From contig CP154956.1 in NCBI GenBank assembly GCA_039621445.1, positions 19,433,295 through 19,497,294 of the forward strand: 64,000 bases of DNA, read 5' to 3'. Shown piece by piece: positions 62,236-64,000 of the stretch. The notes beneath the pieces are model-generated. The model had not been told where the DNA came from. It worked only from the letters and a program-made list of their open reading frames with translations, and did not search any database. Position 1 is the stretch's first letter. Every line of letters starts with the position of its first letter. The stretch comes from Euglena gracilis. Lineage: Eukaryota; Euglenida; Euglenophyceae; Euglenales. The position numbers and the translations under genes were made by a program.

Positions 62236-63383
62236 TTACTGACCAACACACGACTCACAAATCCAGGACGCATGCTTTGGGGGACGCACCAGGTTAGCAC
62301 ATTTCCAGTGGTACGACAGCCCACACGCATCACAGACCACAGCATTTAGCTCACGACAGGGTGGGTTCAAAGGAACGGTGACCCCACAAAACCCACAATT
62401 GGGACGGACAGGACGAGGGCGTTTGTTTGCCCGGGAGGAGGAGATGGCAGGGAAAAGGGACGGAATGTTTGACAGGTCCTGGGCCACCGGTGCGTGCTCC
62501 GCAGATGGCACGGAGCACGCACCAAATGGCAGCAAAAATGGTCCACTTGGACCACTGAGCGCAGTTGCGCTCGACGGCCAGGTCGTCATCGTCGCGCTCC
62601 AGTTTCATCGGCCAAGCGCGGGACGGCTGCGTGCAGAACTCGGGCACCTCATCTATGACGATGACCTCCTTGCCGCTGTGATGCGTCAGAGGTAGGCATT
62701 TGGATAATACCGCTGACGCATACGTGAGAACGTCCCCATGTCCTGGATTGACATCCTTGGCTGGCTCGCGTTTCGGCTCGGAAGGTCTGTTAGGAGGGGA
62801 AAGATGAATTGTGGCAGAGCAATGCTGTCATACTCAGGCTGCTCGCCTCCTTCGGATTTTGCTTGCCCTTCGGTGACTGGAGGTGGCGCGGCAGCCTCTG
62901 TCCCTGTCGCGTGCTGTCCAACAGGTACGGCGGGACCAGCGTTGTGTTGGGCCGCATGCTCCACTTTGGGGGGTGGCTTTTTTTTCTCCTGCTTTGTCAC
63001 CCGGGTGGAGAGGATTGTGGCCGCTTTGATGGGTACCGTTTTGCCTGCACGATGGTAAACAGCCACGGTGTTTCGGTGCACGTGGAAGTGCTTTGCCACG
63101 TCGTCAGCCGAAATATCGGGGTTGTTTGCCAGTCGAGTCATGGCGGCCCAGCGTGCAACATCCTTGAATGTTACACGCTGGCCCACCTGCGCACCCACCC
63201 ACTCGGCCACACCCCTGAAGGTCTCATCTGTTGTCTGAGGTTCAGACAACGTTGGCCAACAACGTACTGTGTATTGGGTCAACAGCAGGGCCCTTCTGCA
63301 AATTGACCAAGTGTAGCAACAAATTCATCTGGTTTCGGGGGTCGGGGGAGCATGCGGTCCACACTGTTTGCGGTCTTCTTCAT
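62236..63383 (-). pseudogene. HTH and PHD-finger gene, arm B copy (more complete)
   Basis: Starts ATG at 63,383, changes register near 63,280, then stays open for 198 codons (62,686-63,282), past the point where arm A is interrupted. That stretch contains VTFKDVARWAAMTRLANN, the HTH around SADDVAKHFHVHRNTVAVYH, a Lys-rich KQEKKKPPPK and an Ala/Pro/Glu-rich linker. A second register carries KEVIVIDEVPEFCTQ and MKLERDDDDLAVERN. The last 354 bp (62,236-62,589) encode the PHD finger with all eight ligands in order: C, C, C, C, H, C, C, C (CGFC, CDAC, H, C, CESC). If the register changes are introns the gene could be functional; if frameshifts, it is dead. No reverse transcriptase or recombinase follows. 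Confidence 0.6.
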
Positions 63384-63526
63384 TTTCCGAAAGGAAAAAC
63401 TGCAAGGACAGGTAGTGGAATGTGGTAAAACTTGTCCACGAGAAACCTTTGTGCTCTAAGCCAAAAGATGCCGAAAGGCCAAGTTATTGGGGGGCACTTG
63501 TTGGTCGGACCAGTGGGAATTCTTGA

Positions 63527-63769
63527 TTTTTTCAGTTGACGAGGACACACACTGTGTCTCGTGGAGTAGCAGTCCACGAGACACAGTGTGTGTCCTCGTG
63601 AACTGAAAATTTGACAAAAAATCGCAAAAAAATACGGGGTAGACATTGCGTGGCTAAGTTCCACGAGACACAGTGTGTGTCTTGGGCCTCTTAGTCAACG
63701 GATATAGACAAAAATCGTCCATTGTAACCCGGACACACCGTGTGTCCGGGTGACATGGACGATTTTTGT
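63527..63769. repeat. CACGAGACACAG and GGACACACCG palindromes, arm B copy
   Basis: Mirror of 28,494-28,736. One base differs in the outer arm (GTTGACGAGG against GTTCACGAGG), so the palindrome is slightly less perfect here. Confidence 0.8.
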
Positions 63770-64000
63770 GTAGTAATTGGAGGGCGGGGGGGGGGTGGTG
63801 CGGGGGGGGGGGGCGGCAGCCCCCCCACCCCCCGCCAGACGACCCAGGGGGCCGACGGCGCCTCAGGACTGTTTTGTTTACGGGGTACATGGCATTACAT
63901 GCACGCCTGGCCCTGGGTCGGCTACCCCCCTGAGGGGCTTTTGTTATGGGAGTGCGGGGGGGTGAGGGGGGGGGAGGGGGCAGCCCCCCCCACTAGACGA
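63770..64000. other. End of window: G/C-run modules still inside arm B
   Basis: Matches arm A 28,263-28,493, with more substitutions than elsewhere (for example GCCAGACGACCCAGGGGGCC against GCTAGACGACCAAGGGCGCC). Divergence may be rising toward an outer boundary, or the G-runs are poorly resolved. Confidence 0.6.

Larger units (their letters stand above)
52455..64000 (-). repeat. Arm B of the giant inverted repeat (continues past window end)
   Basis: Reverse complement of 28,263-39,815. The inner end is CTGAGCC at 52,455. The outer end is not reached: the last bases (GCCCCCCCCACTAGACGA) still match arm A near 28,257-28,275. Differences from arm A are listed under that entry. Confidence 0.95.

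Noticed and set aside
28263-64000. Dismissal of the inverted repeat as a chimeric foldback read
   Set aside because: The arms differ by structured indels and a swapped block and are separated by 12.6 kb of different sequence; an artefact is still possible but less likely.

Overview
This is a nuclear-type eukaryotic window, most likely from a repeat-rich unicellular eukaryote. The clues are a tRNA gene with internal A-box and B-box promoters, long microsatellites and minisatellites, a canonical PHD zinc finger in a repeat-embedded gene, and no operon-like packing of genes. I cannot name the lineage. I found no intact host protein gene. Nearly all long open frames run through low-complexity or tandem sequence. 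The recognisable proteins are broken transposon-type genes: a tyrosine-recombinase family seen at three unrelated loci plus one mirror copy, and a helix-turn-helix/PHD gene present twice.

Layout. 1-28,262 is a mosaic of short inverted-repeat elements, perfect palindromes, hairpin repeats and G/C homopolymer tracts. It includes a 3.3 kb element built on GCGCAAAT hairpins (4,064-7,319), a 2.3 kb foldback (8,470-10,785), a triplet microsatellite block (12,815-13,272) and a decayed tyrosine-recombinase element with inverted ends (16,377-17,611).

From about 28,263 to 39,815 runs arm A of a very large inverted repeat. Its reverse complement, arm B, fills 52,455-64,000 and continues past the window edge. 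The arms are at least 11.5 kb and look nearly identical. They differ by a roughly 54 bp insertion, one unit of a 79 bp tandem repeat (5 against 6) and one swapped block of about 350 bp. Each arm carries the HTH/PHD gene, a tyrosine-recombinase gene, a tRNA-Val(TAC) gene and a truncated tRNA-Val pseudogene. The two tRNA loci lie at the inner edges.

The 12.6 kb spacer (39,816-52,454) is mostly satellite: a 19 bp minisatellite on both sides, and between them an irregular higher-order repeat (spacing about 0.85-1.8 kb). That repeat joins G-runs, a TAAGCTTCGCTCTTAC hairpin, a roughly 160 bp A/T-rich monomer and a foldback module containing ATCTCGGGCTAG.

The unifying theme is palindromy at every scale, from 14 bp to more than 11 kb. 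Many modules end in a short inverted repeat that runs straight into a C- or G-homopolymer. This suggests one or more families of non-autonomous elements with homopolymer-bearing ends. Coordinates of repeat edges are by eye; identities and copy numbers genome-wide were not computed.
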